A DNA stretch of 64,000 bases from an uncultured Pseudoteredinibacter sp. (lineage in GTDB: Bacteria > Pseudomonadota > Gammaproteobacteria > Pseudomonadales > Cellvibrionaceae), in NCBI RefSeq assembly GCF_947502065.1, contig NZ_CANMYE010000005.1, positions 248,001 through 312,000 on the forward strand. The letters are read 5' to 3'. Within the stretch, counting starts at the first letter, position 1; every line of letters begins with the position of its first letter. The notes below the pieces were generated by a model. The model was not told where the DNA came from. It saw only the letters and a program-made list of their open reading frames with translations, and did no database searches. Below, piece after piece: positions 36,398-45,460 of the stretch. A program made the translations under genes and the position numbers.

Positions 36398-37402
36398 ATG
36401 ATCAGTACAGAAGCCGAATTTTATCCCAATGGCAATTGGCTAACAGAGAAACAACTAGAAAAGCTCCGCAAAGGTTTGCCAGCTTTCTCCTTAAGCGAAG
36501 CTAGCGAGCTAGAAGAAAATCTGGCCATACTAAAACAGCAGTATCTTAGTTTTTATAATATCGATTTTTCTGTTGAGTTTCCGGACTTAGAGTTAAAGCA
36601 TTCGATGGGAAAAATCGAAAGTGGAGAATTTGAGTTACTGTGCCAGGCCTGGCAGCCAACTAAACCTAAAGCTTGGGTGCTGTTAGTGCATGGTTATTAT
36701 GACCATATGGGTATCTACCAACATATCATTCGCCACCTTCTTAGCGCAGGCTATGCTGTTTTAGGTTTTGATTTGCCCGGGCATGGTATGAGTACAGGTG
36801 AGCGTGCCTCGATTGAAAATTTTGACCATTATGCCGAGGCCTTAAAGAAAGTTAGGTCTTTGCTGGGCGACAGTGAGCTGCCGGTTCATGTTATTGGTCA
36901 AAGCACGGGTTGCGCTGCGATTATGAATTATTTGATTAATAATGATGAGCCCGCTTTTGATAAGGTGCTGCTGTTAGCTCCACTGGTAAAACCCTTTGCC
37001 TGGGATAGTGGTCAGTGGTTGTTTAAATTGTTAAATAATCGCATCAATAGCATGCCGCGACGTTTTGCTATTAACTCCCATAATATTCCTTTTATGAAGT
37101 TTCTCGCGGAGCAAGACGTCTTGCAGCCAAAGCAGTTATCTGTGCCATGGGTGGCTGCCATGAAAGATTGGCTAGAGCGAGTGGATGCTATCGAAGAACC
37201 CTGCACTAAGCCTATTGTCGTTATCCAAGGCACCGATGATAAGACGGTGGATTGGGAATATAACTTGCCCCAAATAGAAAAAGCCTTTGCCAGTGTGAAG
37301 GTAGAGCTTATCGAGGATGGCCGCCATCAATTGGTAAACGAGGCGAGACGCTATCGTGATCAAGTCTTTGCTCTTATCGATCATCACCTAGAGGCCCACT
37401 AG
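36398..37402 (+). CDS. Alpha/beta hydrolase, lysophospholipase-like
   Basis: A 334-residue serine hydrolase with VHGYYDHMGIY (oxyanion loop), FDLPGHGMSTGE, nucleophile elbow IGQSTGCAA, an Asp near VVIQGTDDKTVDW and His in EDGRHQLVNE. This is the monoacylglycerol lipase/lysophospholipase (Hydrolase_4) pattern. It probably acts on acylglycerols or lysophospholipids in the cytoplasm. Confidence 0.85.
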   Translation: MISTEAEFYPNGNWLTEKQLEKLRKGLPAFSLSEASELEENLAILKQQYLSFYNIDFSVEFPDLELKHSMGKIESGEFELLCQAWQPTKPKAWVLLVHGYYDHMGIYQHIIRHLLSAGYAVLGFDLPGHGMSTGERASIENFDHYAEALKKVRSLLGDSELPVHVIGQSTGCAAIMNYLINNDEPAFDKVLLLAPLVKPFAWDSGQWLFKLLNNRINSMPRRFAINSHNIPFMKFLAEQDVLQPKQLSVPWVAAMKDWLERVDAIEEPCTKPIVVIQGTDDKTVDWEYNLPQIEKAFASVKVELIEDGRHQLVNEARRYRDQVFALIDHHLEAH

Positions 37403-37564
37403 CCTGGCTCTATAAATACCCTTAAGTGGTTAATCCTGCCAGTTAAGCGACAGTAATCCCCCTGTTGCCAGGCTTTTACTCCGGCTGATAATAGGGCGCA
37501 GCGTGGTACGGCTATAAATTTGAATTAAAAACAACGCTTAAAATAACAATAACTCGGAGGCCCT

Positions 37565-38770
37565 ATGATTCAGTGGAGCGAAACGCACCAGAGTGTGCGC
37601 GATATGGTGCGGGATTTTGTCGAGAAGGAAATCGTCCCTCATTTGGATGAATTAGAATATGGTGGCTTACCGCCTTACGATATTCTGCGCAAATTTGTAA
37701 AAACCTTTGGCCTGGATGAAATGGCTAAGGCTTCTTTTGAGCGACGTATCGCCGCTGAATCAAATCCTGAGAAAAAGTCAGATGGCGATTCGACGAGGGA
37801 TGCCGCTTTAAGCTTGATACCTACTATTGAGATTAGTCGTCATGCCCAGGGCTTGGTGACAGCTATGGGGGTGTCTATGGGCTTAACCGGTGGCGCCATT
37901 ATGTCTAAGGGCACGCTAGAGCAAAAGCAACGCTGGGCTTTGCCTTTGCTCACACTAGAAAAAGTGGGCGCTTGGGCGATAACGGAACCTAATTCTGGCA
38001 GTGATGCCTTTGGGCAGATGAAATCTAGCGCCAAAAAAGTCGATGGCGGTTTTTTACTTAATGGCAACAAAACCTTCATTACTAATGGCCCTTATGCTGA
38101 CACTATTGTCTTTATTTGTAAGCTTGAAGAAGACGGTGTGCCCGCCGAGCAACGTAAAATTGTTTCTTTTGTTTTAGATTCCGGTATGGAAGGTTTAGAG
38201 CAATCGAAGCCCTTCCATAAAATGGGTATCGGTTCTTCTCCAACTGGCGAGCTCTTTTTGCAAGATGTTTTTGTTGAGGAAGATCGTCTTTTAGGTGGTA
38301 ATATTAACAGCTATGGTCGCGGTGGTGCGAAGGCGACATTCGCACAAGAGCGTGCCGGCATTGCGGCAATGGCCCTAGGCATTATTGAGCGTGCGCTTGA
38401 GCTATGTGTGGAATACGCTAAAGAGCGCCAGCAGTTTGGTCAGGCCATTGGGCAGTTTCAGTTAATTCAGTTGAAGCTTGCCAATATGGAAGTGGCTCGG
38501 GTTAATGTTCAAAATATGGTGTTCCGTTATATTGAGATGAGTCAGCAAGGTATTGCGATGAGTATGGCTGAGGCTTCTTCGATGAAGCTTTATGCTGCGC
38601 AAGCGGCCATGGAGGTTACGACTCAGGCGGTGCAGATTTTTGGTGGCAATGGTTATATGCGCGAATACCGGGTAGAGCAGCTTATGCGTGATGCCAAGAT
38701 TTTACAGATTTATGGTGGCACGGATGAGATGCAGGTATTGGCGATAGCGAAGGATTTATTGCGGGACTAA
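37565..38770 (+). CDS. Acyl-CoA dehydrogenase
   Basis: A 401-residue flavoenzyme with AITEPNSGSDA (FAD and substrate site), a mid-domain beta barrel, and the C-terminal signature QIFGGNGYMREY...YGGTDEMQ, with the Glu of GGTDE at the catalytic-base region. CGGAGG precedes the ATG. It would oxidise an acyl-CoA to the enoyl-CoA. Chain length is not predictable. Confidence 0.9.
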   Translation: MIQWSETHQSVRDMVRDFVEKEIVPHLDELEYGGLPPYDILRKFVKTFGLDEMAKASFERRIAAESNPEKKSDGDSTRDAALSLIPTIEISRHAQGLVTAMGVSMGLTGGAIMSKGTLEQKQRWALPLLTLEKVGAWAITEPNSGSDAFGQMKSSAKKVDGGFLLNGNKTFITNGPYADTIVFICKLEEDGVPAEQRKIVSFVLDSGMEGLEQSKPFHKMGIGSSPTGELFLQDVFVEEDRLLGGNINSYGRGGAKATFAQERAGIAAMALGIIERALELCVEYAKERQQFGQAIGQFQLIQLKLANMEVARVNVQNMVFRYIEMSQQGIAMSMAEASSMKLYAAQAAMEVTTQAVQIFGGNGYMREYRVEQLMRDAKILQIYGGTDEMQVLAIAKDLLRD

Positions 38771-38816
38771 TTTTTCTAGCATTGAGCTTGATAAGAATCA
38801 TTATTGGTTTTTTGCC

Positions 38817-38994
38817 GCCCTTAGAGGGTGAAAACGCTCGCCCGCAACGCGCTCAAGCCATGGATTCGCACCGTCCAGGTGCTCAGCCTTCGGCCAAGCC
38901 CAAAATCCCTCCAAGGGATTTGGTCGAGGGCGCTCGGGTCGTGTCATCCGTGACACTTTACGGTTGCTGGCAAGCGTCTTCACCCTCTAAGGGC
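38817..38994. repeat. 178-base element with 22-base terminal inverted repeats
   Basis: GCCCTTAGAGGGTGAA...ACGCT at the left end (38817-38838) is repeated inverted at the right end (38973-38994) with one mismatch. Inside are smaller hairpins such as AAATCCCT-CC-AAGGGATTT. It contains no gene. Size and structure fit a miniature inverted-repeat element or a large structured RNA between acyl-CoA dehydrogenase and ppnP. Confidence 0.65.
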
Positions 38995-39207
38995 TACTGT
39001 GAATAAGTCCGGGTAATCTTCCGCACTAGATCGAGAGAAATCTGGTTGTTGGCTGGTATAATAAGTAAACAATAAATTTAATTAGGCATAAAATCTGTCA
39101 GACCTCGGCATTTATGTGTAGAGCTTCTGATAGGGTCAGTACGTACAGAGCCTCTTTGCTATATAATCCACTGCAAATTAAACAAAAACCATAGCAAAGA
39201 GAAAACC

Positions 39208-39519
39208 ATGTCTACATTCGAAAACGTAAGCGTTGTCAAAGCGGCTAACATCTACTTTGATGGTAAGGTGGTAAGCCGTACCGTTCTATTTCCAGATGGC
39301 AGTAAGAAAACCCTTGGCTTAATGTTACCTGGAGATTACACCTTCGATACCGAAGCGGCTGAATTGATGGAAGTGCTGGCGGGTAAGGCTGAGATACTAT
39401 TGCCGGGCGACAGTGAGTGGAAGAGCTATGCCGCAGGTGATGACTTCAATGTGCCGGCGAACAGTTCTTTCTCGTTGAAAGTATCAGAGCCTCTAGATTA
39501 CTGCTGTTCTTACCTGTAA
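39208..39519 (+). CDS. ppnP: Pyrimidine/purine nucleoside phosphorylase PpnP
   Basis: A 103-residue cupin of the DUF1255 (YaiE) family: [44 protein letters not shown] and a C-terminal [17 protein letters not shown]. PpnP cleaves nucleosides with phosphate to base and ribose-1-phosphate. It stands alone, followed by a terminator. Confidence 0.88.
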   Translation: MSTFENVSVVKAANIYFDGKVVSRTVLFPDGSKKTLGLMLPGDYTFDTEAAELMEVLAGKAEILLPGDSEWKSYAAGDDFNVPANSSFSLKVSEPLDYCCSYL

Positions 39520-39521
39520 AT

Positions 39522-39560
39522 AAAAAGCACAGGTAGGGAAAGCCTGGCCTGTGCTTTTTC
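39522..39560. terminator. Bidirectional terminator
   Basis: AAAAAGCACAGG pairs with CCTGTGCTTTTT around a 14-base loop. It serves ppnP and possibly the convergent serine hydrolase gene. Confidence 0.8.
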
Positions 39561-39576
39561 TATCCCGATTTTTCAC

Positions 39577-40881
39577 TCAAATCTGTATTTCTTTTGATGT
39601 CCCATTTTGTTCCTCAGTGCTTTGCGTTTCTAGTTCAGCAATAAACAGTTTTAACAATTCCCGGCTTACCTTCGCAAAGTCTGAAAACACCTCAGTTCTG
39701 ATATTGGCATTGATCGCCATCGAAAGTTTATAGCGTGGCACTACTAATAAGAAGCTTTGTGCTCCGGCGGCGACTCCGCCGTGATGCATATACATAAGTG
39801 GCTCGAAATCTTCGCCGAGTTTTAGCTCGTGAACTCGCCACCCCAGGCCATAATGTTGCGGATTAAATTCACCGTTATTGAGTTTTTGTGGGGTCCAAAA
39901 CTGCTCCCGGATATTTGTGGGTAAAAAGTCTTCATCCATAAAGCCCTGACCTAAGCGAGCAAGATCCATCGAGGTGGATAGCCAGCCACCACCTGCCAGG
40001 CGATGGCTAAGATTGAGTGAGTACCATGGCTTTAAGCGGCTAGTTTGATTTGGGTCTTGCCAGTAGAACTGGGCGGTAGGCGCCTTGTTTTTTTTGCCCT
40101 CTTGCGAAAGCTTACTGCGGGTTGAGCTCATATTGAGTGGTGTTAAAACGGCTTCCCCCATAAAGCTCTGGTAGGGCTGCTCGGCTTTTATCTGAATTAG
40201 GGCGCTAAGTAATACAGTGCCCCAGCTGGAATAGCTAAATTCATCGCCGGGCTCAAAGAGTAAATCGCTGGCATCAAACAGCTTTACAGCATCTAACACA
40301 TTATCGTATTCACCCTGGGCGCTTAAGCTGGCCAGCATGCCATAACGATCTGCATTGCGGCGATAATGGGGCAACCCCGACATATGGGATGCTAAATGTC
40401 TTGCGCTTATTTTGGCCCAGCTTGGGTGGGGTAGCTCTTTGAAGTAACTGTTGAGTGGGGCATCCAAATTCAGTTTGCCTTGGGCCACAAGGCGGGCAAG
40501 TGCAGTGGCTGTTAGAGCCTTTGAGGTGCTGCCAATACGCATGCTGGTTGCTGTGCTCATTGCCACTTTATCTTCGATATCGGCCCAGCCTACACTTGCT
40601 GACCAAGCCATTTTGCCATCGATCGCCACGGCTGCGGTGTAACCCGGGGCAGAGACGGCTTTTTGTTGCGCCTTTAGCGCTTTTAGAGCGGCGGTATCAA
40701 GCGTGGCAAAGCGAGGCTGGTGTACATTGCTGGTAGCAGGTTGATCTTTTGGCCAATCAATATAGTTGAAGGCCAACATTGGTGCCTTACCGCGATGGGA
40801 TAAACCTTGGTATACCGGTAGGGCGGTATAGATAAAGGCTGTAATCAGAATGGCAACAAGGCCGAGAATCAGTTTTTTCAC
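39577..40881 (-). CDS. Membrane-anchored serine hydrolase, class C beta-lactamase family
   Basis: A 434-residue protein with an N-terminal membrane anchor or signal (LILGLVAILITAFIYTAL). The penicillin-recognising fold shows the SxxK motif STSK in SMRIGSTSKALTA, a Tyr in EFSYSSWG, and HHGGVAAGAQSF near the C-terminus in place of KTG. Relatives are esterases, peptidases or lactamases, and the substrate is unknown. A role in antibiotic resistance is not implied. Confidence 0.8.
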   Translation of the reverse strand: MKKLILGLVAILITAFIYTALPVYQGLSHRGKAPMLAFNYIDWPKDQPATSNVHQPRFATLDTAALKALKAQQKAVSAPGYTAAVAIDGKMAWSASVGWADIEDKVAMSTATSMRIGSTSKALTATALARLVAQGKLNLDAPLNSYFKELPHPSWAKISARHLASHMSGLPHYRRNADRYGMLASLSAQGEYDNVLDAVKLFDASDLLFEPGDEFSYSSWGTVLLSALIQIKAEQPYQSFMGEAVLTPLNMSSTRSKLSQEGKKNKAPTAQFYWQDPNQTSRLKPWYSLNLSHRLAGGGWLSTSMDLARLGQGFMDEDFLPTNIREQFWTPQKLNNGEFNPQHYGLGWRVHELKLGEDFEPLMYMHHGGVAAGAQSFLLVVPRYKLSMAINANIRTEVFSDFAKVSRELLKLFIAELETQSTEEQNGTSKEIQI

Positions 40882-40964
40882 GTAATGCTCCAGCGAAGAA
40901 AAGCGCTTATTTCACTGGATTTAGGGCTTCACTGCTTTGCAGAATTGAAAATACCCGCAAATTT

Positions 40965-42068
40965 TTAAAATTGATCACGATATTGTTTGGGGGTAAGACC
41001 CATTTGAGCCTTAAAGGCCCGATTGAAAGGTGCGATAGAGCCATAGCCAGCTTCTAAGGCGATGCTTAAAACAGGCAAGCTATTGCTAGGGTCACTTAGC
41101 TGTTGGCAAACCCAGGGGATGCGATAGCTGTTTAGGTATTGAGAGAAGTTGTTATAGCCCAGCTCCTGATTGATTAAGCGGCGCAGTTGATGGGCGGGTA
41201 ATTGCATTTGTTCGGCCAGCTTGCCAATACTGAGCTCGGCTTGCAAAAAAGCGTCCTGCTCCATGAGCTGTTTTAGCTTATCCAGTTGTTGCTTGTTGGC
41301 CTGTTCTGACTTGTGCTTGGCATCGCGCTTTTGCTGGTCAGGGTTGCTATCAGGGCCGCTATCTTCTTCATCTTCTTCATCTTCTTCATCTTCTTCGTAG
41401 CTGATTTTTTTGAGGCTGTTTGGCTTGGGGGCAAACATAACAAAGGCACAAATGCCTTGAGTGATGATAAAGATAAACAGCGCGTTCGATAGGCTAAATT
41501 GCCATGAGTTGCGAATATCGCGATCCATAAATTCAAAGCTCACCAAGCCCGCCATATACAGCGAGCAAAATGCCACCAGCAATATACGGGTGCGACGGCG
41601 GTGGTTATCGAGATCATCTAGAAAGTCGCGCAGGCAGAGATAAACCAAAGCCAGTAGCAAGACGATCCCTAAGCCGTGGTTAACATCATGTAAGACGTGC
41701 TTGCCTTCGAAACCTAAAAACAATATGCATAGGGCAATAAACCAAGCGGCAGTTGCGAGTAAAACGCTTTTGGGTAGTTGCTGTAGTGTAAAGCCTGCAT
41801 CTAGCTGCCTTAAGGTATACCACAGGGCCATAAATGGAACGATATCGGTTAACAGCAATAAAACATTGCGACTAAAGCCATAGTGGTGATTTTCGATGGG
41901 GGCGGTAAGGGCAATATAGGCGATTATTGAAAGGCACAAGCCAAGCTTTTCCGGTGCTTTAAGGCCATATTGCTTAATAAGATAAAGGAGCAATAAACAC
42001 AGCTGCCCGATGGCGGCAAAGCGCAGGGCGAGATCAAGTAGTTGGACAGCGGATACCGAAATGGTCAT
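40965..42068 (-). CDS. AraC-type regulator with membrane-spanning N-terminal half
   Basis: A 367-residue protein with about seven hydrophobic helices over residues 10-215, then a charged linker and an AraC helix-turn-helix domain (LSIGKLAEQMQLPAHQLRRL; ALEAGYGSIAPFNRAFKAQM). The linker includes an acidic EDE run encoded by four 9-base repeats (41361-41396). Such membrane AraC proteins sense an extracytoplasmic signal and act on nearby promoters. Possible targets are the divergent solute-binding protein gene or the serine hydrolase. Confidence 0.8.
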   Translation of the reverse strand: MTISVSAVQLLDLALRFAAIGQLCLLLLYLIKQYGLKAPEKLGLCLSIIAYIALTAPIENHHYGFSRNVLLLLTDIVPFMALWYTLRQLDAGFTLQQLPKSVLLATAAWFIALCILFLGFEGKHVLHDVNHGLGIVLLLALVYLCLRDFLDDLDNHRRRTRILLVAFCSLYMAGLVSFEFMDRDIRNSWQFSLSNALFIFIITQGICAFVMFAPKPNSLKKISYEEDEEDEEDEEDSGPDSNPDQQKRDAKHKSEQANKQQLDKLKQLMEQDAFLQAELSIGKLAEQMQLPAHQLRRLINQELGYNNFSQYLNSYRIPWVCQQLSDPSNSLPVLSIALEAGYGSIAPFNRAFKAQMGLTPKQYRDQF

Positions 42069-42305
42069 TGCATTTTCTTTGTTTGGTGAGCTCGGATTGT
42101 CTCATATGTTCAAGGTGAGCACATGCCATTTGCAAGCTTGGTGAAAGCAGGCCTTCCAGCTCCCTGAGGTTTCTGTGCTTTATCAGCCGCTAGATTGTCA
42201 GATTAGTCTATGCTGAAAATATAGCTGCTTTTTCAGGGTAGCTTTGCGTGTAGTTCTCGTTGTGCTTATAGGCATAGCCTTGGTTGTGGTATTGAGTGTA
42301 GTGAA

Positions 42306-43085
42306 ATGTTGAAGCTTGTAAGTGTATTAGGCCTCTTCTGTGTATCGCTTTTCACATTCGCCGAAAAGGTGAGTTTGGTGCAATTTAATATCGAATATCC
42401 GCCACTTCAGCAAAACATTAATGGCAAGTTAGATGGCCCGGACCTGCAGCTAAGTATCGAAGCCTTTCGGCGAATGCCGAGTTTTGAGCTGGAAGTGGTA
42501 CAAATGTCCATAGCTCGGGCGATGAGGGATTATCGTCTGGGAAAACTGGATTTATTTTTTAATTACAGCAATAAAGAGTTTCAGGATTACTCGCTGTATC
42601 CAGATTATCCCTTACGCTGGGCTGAGTATCGTTTGCTGGTTTTGGCGGGAAAGGGTTTTAAATATGAGTCTTTGCTAGATCTGCGAGGCAAGCGAATAGG
42701 TTTAATCAATGTGGTTCCATTAGGAGAGGAGCTACAAGCAGCAAAAGATAAAAACTATATCGAAGTCAGTAGAATTGCCAGTCATCGCCAAGTGTTGGAG
42801 ATGTTAAAGCGCGGGCGAGTAGACGCTATATTTATGTATACCGATGTTGCATTGCACTACGCCGATGAAGTGGGGGTGGAGATTGAGGTGATGAATCCTG
42901 GTCCATACTCTCGACGAGGCTTTTATCCGTCAATTAGCTTGCGCTCTCCCATAAGGAATCATGCTTTACTGCAAAAAGAACTATCGGAAGCTTTGGGATC
43001 AATGTATCGAGATGGCACGCATAAAGCTATTCTGCGGCGTTTTGGTGTTGCCAGTGTTGTTAAAGTTGGTGGGAAAGAAGATTAG
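42306..43085 (+). CDS. Periplasmic solute-binding protein, SBP family 3-like
   Basis: A 259-residue protein with a signal peptide (MLKLVSVLGLFCVSLFTFA, then EKVSLV). It has a two-lobe binding fold: MSIARAMRDYRLGKLDLFF, DLRGKRIGLINVVPLG, and LEMLKRGRVDAIFMYTD. No permease or ATPase gene is next to it, so it may serve signalling or an orphan uptake system. It has a hairpin right after the stop. Confidence 0.8.
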   Translation: MLKLVSVLGLFCVSLFTFAEKVSLVQFNIEYPPLQQNINGKLDGPDLQLSIEAFRRMPSFELEVVQMSIARAMRDYRLGKLDLFFNYSNKEFQDYSLYPDYPLRWAEYRLLVLAGKGFKYESLLDLRGKRIGLINVVPLGEELQAAKDKNYIEVSRIASHRQVLEMLKRGRVDAIFMYTDVALHYADEVGVEIEVMNPGPYSRRGFYPSISLRSPIRNHALLQKELSEALGSMYRDGTHKAILRRFGVASVVKVGGKED

Positions 43086-43117
43086 CCGTGTCGCATAAGT
43101 ATGACACGGCTAACGTT
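43084..43117 (+). terminator. Terminator overlapping the stop of the solute-binding protein gene
   Basis: AGCCGTGTC pairs with GACACGGCT around a 10-base loop, followed by AACGTTTT. It stands between two convergent genes. Confidence 0.65.
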
Positions 43118-43146
43118 TTAAGTCGGTTTTAAGTAAAAGCGATTAC

Positions 43147-44376
43147 TTAAAACAATACACGACAGCGCATAGTGCCTTCGATGCTCTTAAGCTGTTGCAG
43201 GGCAACGTCGCTGTATTCGGCATCGATATCGACAACCACATAACCTACCGATTCATTGGTCTGCAGGTACTGGCCGAGAATGTTGATATTGTTTTCAGAA
43301 AATACCGAGTTAATAGCCGACATCACACCCGGCACGTTTTTGTGAACGTGCAATAGGCGGTGTACATCCGAATGTGCTGGCAGCGCAACTTCCGGGAAGT
43401 TTACGGCGGTGATGGTGGTACCGTTATCCGAGTACTTCACTAATTTCTCGGCAACTTCTAGGCCGATGTTTTCCTGGGCTTCTTGGGTAGAGCCGCCGAT
43501 GTGTGGTGTCAGTAAGGCGTTATCAATGCCGCGCAATGGGCTTTGGAATTCGTCATCGTTACCACGTGGCTCTACTGGGAACACGTCAATCGCTGTGCCG
43601 CCAACTTTGCCAGCCTTAAGGGCTTCAGCAAGAGCTTCGATATCTACCACGGTACCGCGTGAGGCGTTCAGCAATATGGCTTTATCTTTCATCTGGGCAA
43701 TTTCTTCTGCGCCCATCATCATTTTGGTAGATGCGGTTTCAGGCACGTGCAAACTAACAATATCAGAGCGATTCAATAGCTCATTTAGATTGCGAACCTG
43801 GCTGGCATTACCCAAAGGCAGCTTGGTAACCACATCAAAGAAGATAACCTTCATGCCCAGGGATTCGGCCAGTACACTCACCTGGGTACCGATAGAACCG
43901 TAACCGATAATGCCTAGGGTCTTGCCACGAATCTCATAGGAATCTACGGCTGATTTCATCCAGCCACCACGGTGACAAACCGCGTTTTTCTCTGGAATGC
44001 CGCGCAATAACAAAATAGCTTCGGCGATCACCAGCTCGGCAACTGAGCGAGTATTGGAGTAGGGTGCGTTAAACACCACCACGCCTAGCTCTTCAGCGGC
44101 TTTTAAATCGACCTGATTGGTGCCAATACAAAAGCAGCCTACAGCGATTAGCTTAGGCGCCGCTTCTAGCACCTTGCGGGTCAGCTGGGTACGCGAGCGA
44201 ATGCCAACAAAATGGGCATCGGCTAACTTTTCGATCAGCTCGGCTTCGGGCAGGGAAGTCTTGAGATATTCGATATTGGTGTAGCCCGCCGCCGTTAGGG
44301 TATCAATGGCGGATTGGTGAACACCTTCTAGGAGCAGGAATTTAATCTTGCTTTTTTCCAGGGAAATACTGGCCAT
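43147..44376 (-). CDS. serA: D-3-phosphoglycerate dehydrogenase
   Basis: ATG at 44376 gives MASISLEKSKIKFLLLEGVH, matching the E. coli SerA start; the longer frame adds 16 unlikely residues. The 409-residue enzyme has LGIIGYGSIGTQ (NAD site), catalytic Arg/Glu/His in the usual positions (LNASRGTVVD, HIGGSTQEAQ), and a C-terminal ACT domain (NVPGVMSAINSVF) for serine feedback. It performs the first step of serine synthesis. Confidence 0.93.
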   Translation of the reverse strand: MASISLEKSKIKFLLLEGVHQSAIDTLTAAGYTNIEYLKTSLPEAELIEKLADAHFVGIRSRTQLTRKVLEAAPKLIAVGCFCIGTNQVDLKAAEELGVVVFNAPYSNTRSVAELVIAEAILLLRGIPEKNAVCHRGGWMKSAVDSYEIRGKTLGIIGYGSIGTQVSVLAESLGMKVIFFDVVTKLPLGNASQVRNLNELLNRSDIVSLHVPETASTKMMMGAEEIAQMKDKAILLNASRGTVVDIEALAEALKAGKVGGTAIDVFPVEPRGNDDEFQSPLRGIDNALLTPHIGGSTQEAQENIGLEVAEKLVKYSDNGTTITAVNFPEVALPAHSDVHRLLHVHKNVPGVMSAINSVFSENNINILGQYLQTNESVGYVVVDIDAEYSDVALQQLKSIEGTMRCRVLF

Positions 44377-44499
44377 GGGAAACTCGTTACTTGCTATGGG
44401 TCGTCTTTTGGGCTCTTTACGCATGCGTCGGCCCTGTTTTAAGGCGCGCTATGATAGCATATGCAGCCCGTGGTGCTATTGATTTGGAGTTCTAAGCTT

Positions 44500-45192
44500 A
44501 TGGCCGTTGAAATTACGCTGGATGGTCAGCCTTTCGCCCCTTGTGTTGACCGAGGTGTTGGTAAAATAGTCTGTGTTGGACGCAATTACGCGGCGCATGC
44601 GGCCGAGCTCAATAATCCTGTGCCCGACGAGCCTATCTTGTTTATGAAGCCACCCACGGCGGTGAGCCGCATCAGCCCGTATTTCAGCATTCCGGTGAAT
44701 CGCGGTAGTTGTCATATCGAAACCGAAATCGCCATTTTGATCGGTGCCGAGATCGCCCGCGCTACTGATTTTCAGGCCAATATCGCCATCGCTGGTGTGG
44801 GGATCGGCTTGGATTTAACGCTTAGGGATGTGCAAAGTGAGCTAAAAGAGAAGGGCCTGCCTTGGGAGAAGTCCAAAGCCTTTGATGGCAGCTGCCCGGT
44901 TTCAGGTTTTGTCAGCCCCGAAAAGGATGAAGACTGGTCCGCCATTGAGCTGCGTATGACGCGCAATCACCTGCTACAACAAGAAGGCCGCAGCAGTGAC
45001 ATGCTTACTGGCATTCTGCCGTTGATTGGTCATATCACCGAGCACTTTACCCTAATGCCGGGCGATATCGTACTAACCGGCACCCCCGCAGGTGTCGGCC
45101 CCATCGAGCCAGGCGATCAGCTGCAGTTTGAGCTAAAGACCCAAAGCAACAATATCGACTTAGCTGCAGAAGTGGTGGCTAGGACTTATTAA
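44500..45192 (+). CDS. Fumarylacetoacetate hydrolase family protein
   Basis: ATG at 44500 has GGAG upstream. A 230-residue FAH-fold protein: GKIVCVGRNYAAHAAELN, PILFMKPPTAV, a metal site in CHIETEIAILIG, and GDIVLTGTPAGVGP. Relatives are acylpyruvases, oxaloacetate decarboxylases or 2-hydroxyhepta-diene-dioate isomerases (YcgM type). It is divergent from serA. Confidence 0.85.
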   Translation: MAVEITLDGQPFAPCVDRGVGKIVCVGRNYAAHAAELNNPVPDEPILFMKPPTAVSRISPYFSIPVNRGSCHIETEIAILIGAEIARATDFQANIAIAGVGIGLDLTLRDVQSELKEKGLPWEKSKAFDGSCPVSGFVSPEKDEDWSAIELRMTRNHLLQQEGRSSDMLTGILPLIGHITEHFTLMPGDIVLTGTPAGVGPIEPGDQLQFELKTQSNNIDLAAEVVARTY

Positions 45193-45234
45193 GCGCGGGT
45201 TTTGCCGGGGCTCCAGCTACGGTGCCCCGAACCC

Positions 45235-45311
45235 GGGGTCAGATCCCGTCTAGATTATGCCGCAAAAAGCCATCAGCCCCCGCTTTCTTAAAAGAAGTGG
45301 GATCTGACCCC
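45235..45311. repeat. 77-base REP-like palindromic unit, copy 1
   Basis: GGGGTCAGATCCC at the left end and GGGATCTGACCCC at the right end are exact inverted repeats. Between them is a partly conserved interior containing CGCTTTCTTAAA. The same layout is repeated at 45353-45429. Confidence 0.75.
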
Positions 45312-45352
45312 TAAATGGGTTGGCTATGTTTCAGGGAGAGTGCCTTCGATCC

Positions 45353-45429
45353 GGGGTCAGACCCCGTCTCGATTAGGTCGCTAAGAGTTATCAGCTTCCG
45401 CTTTCTTAAATAATGTGGGGTCTGACCCC
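45353..45429. repeat. 77-base REP-like palindromic unit, copy 2
   Basis: GGGGTCAGACCCC at the left and GGGGTCTGACCCC at the right, with an interior similar to copy 1 and the same length. Together the two copies form a tandem pair between the FAH gene and the convergent fau gene. No REP-associated transposase is in the window. Confidence 0.75.
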
Positions 45430-45460
45430 TTTTTAGTGGTGCGAGATCGAATTCCAGCTA

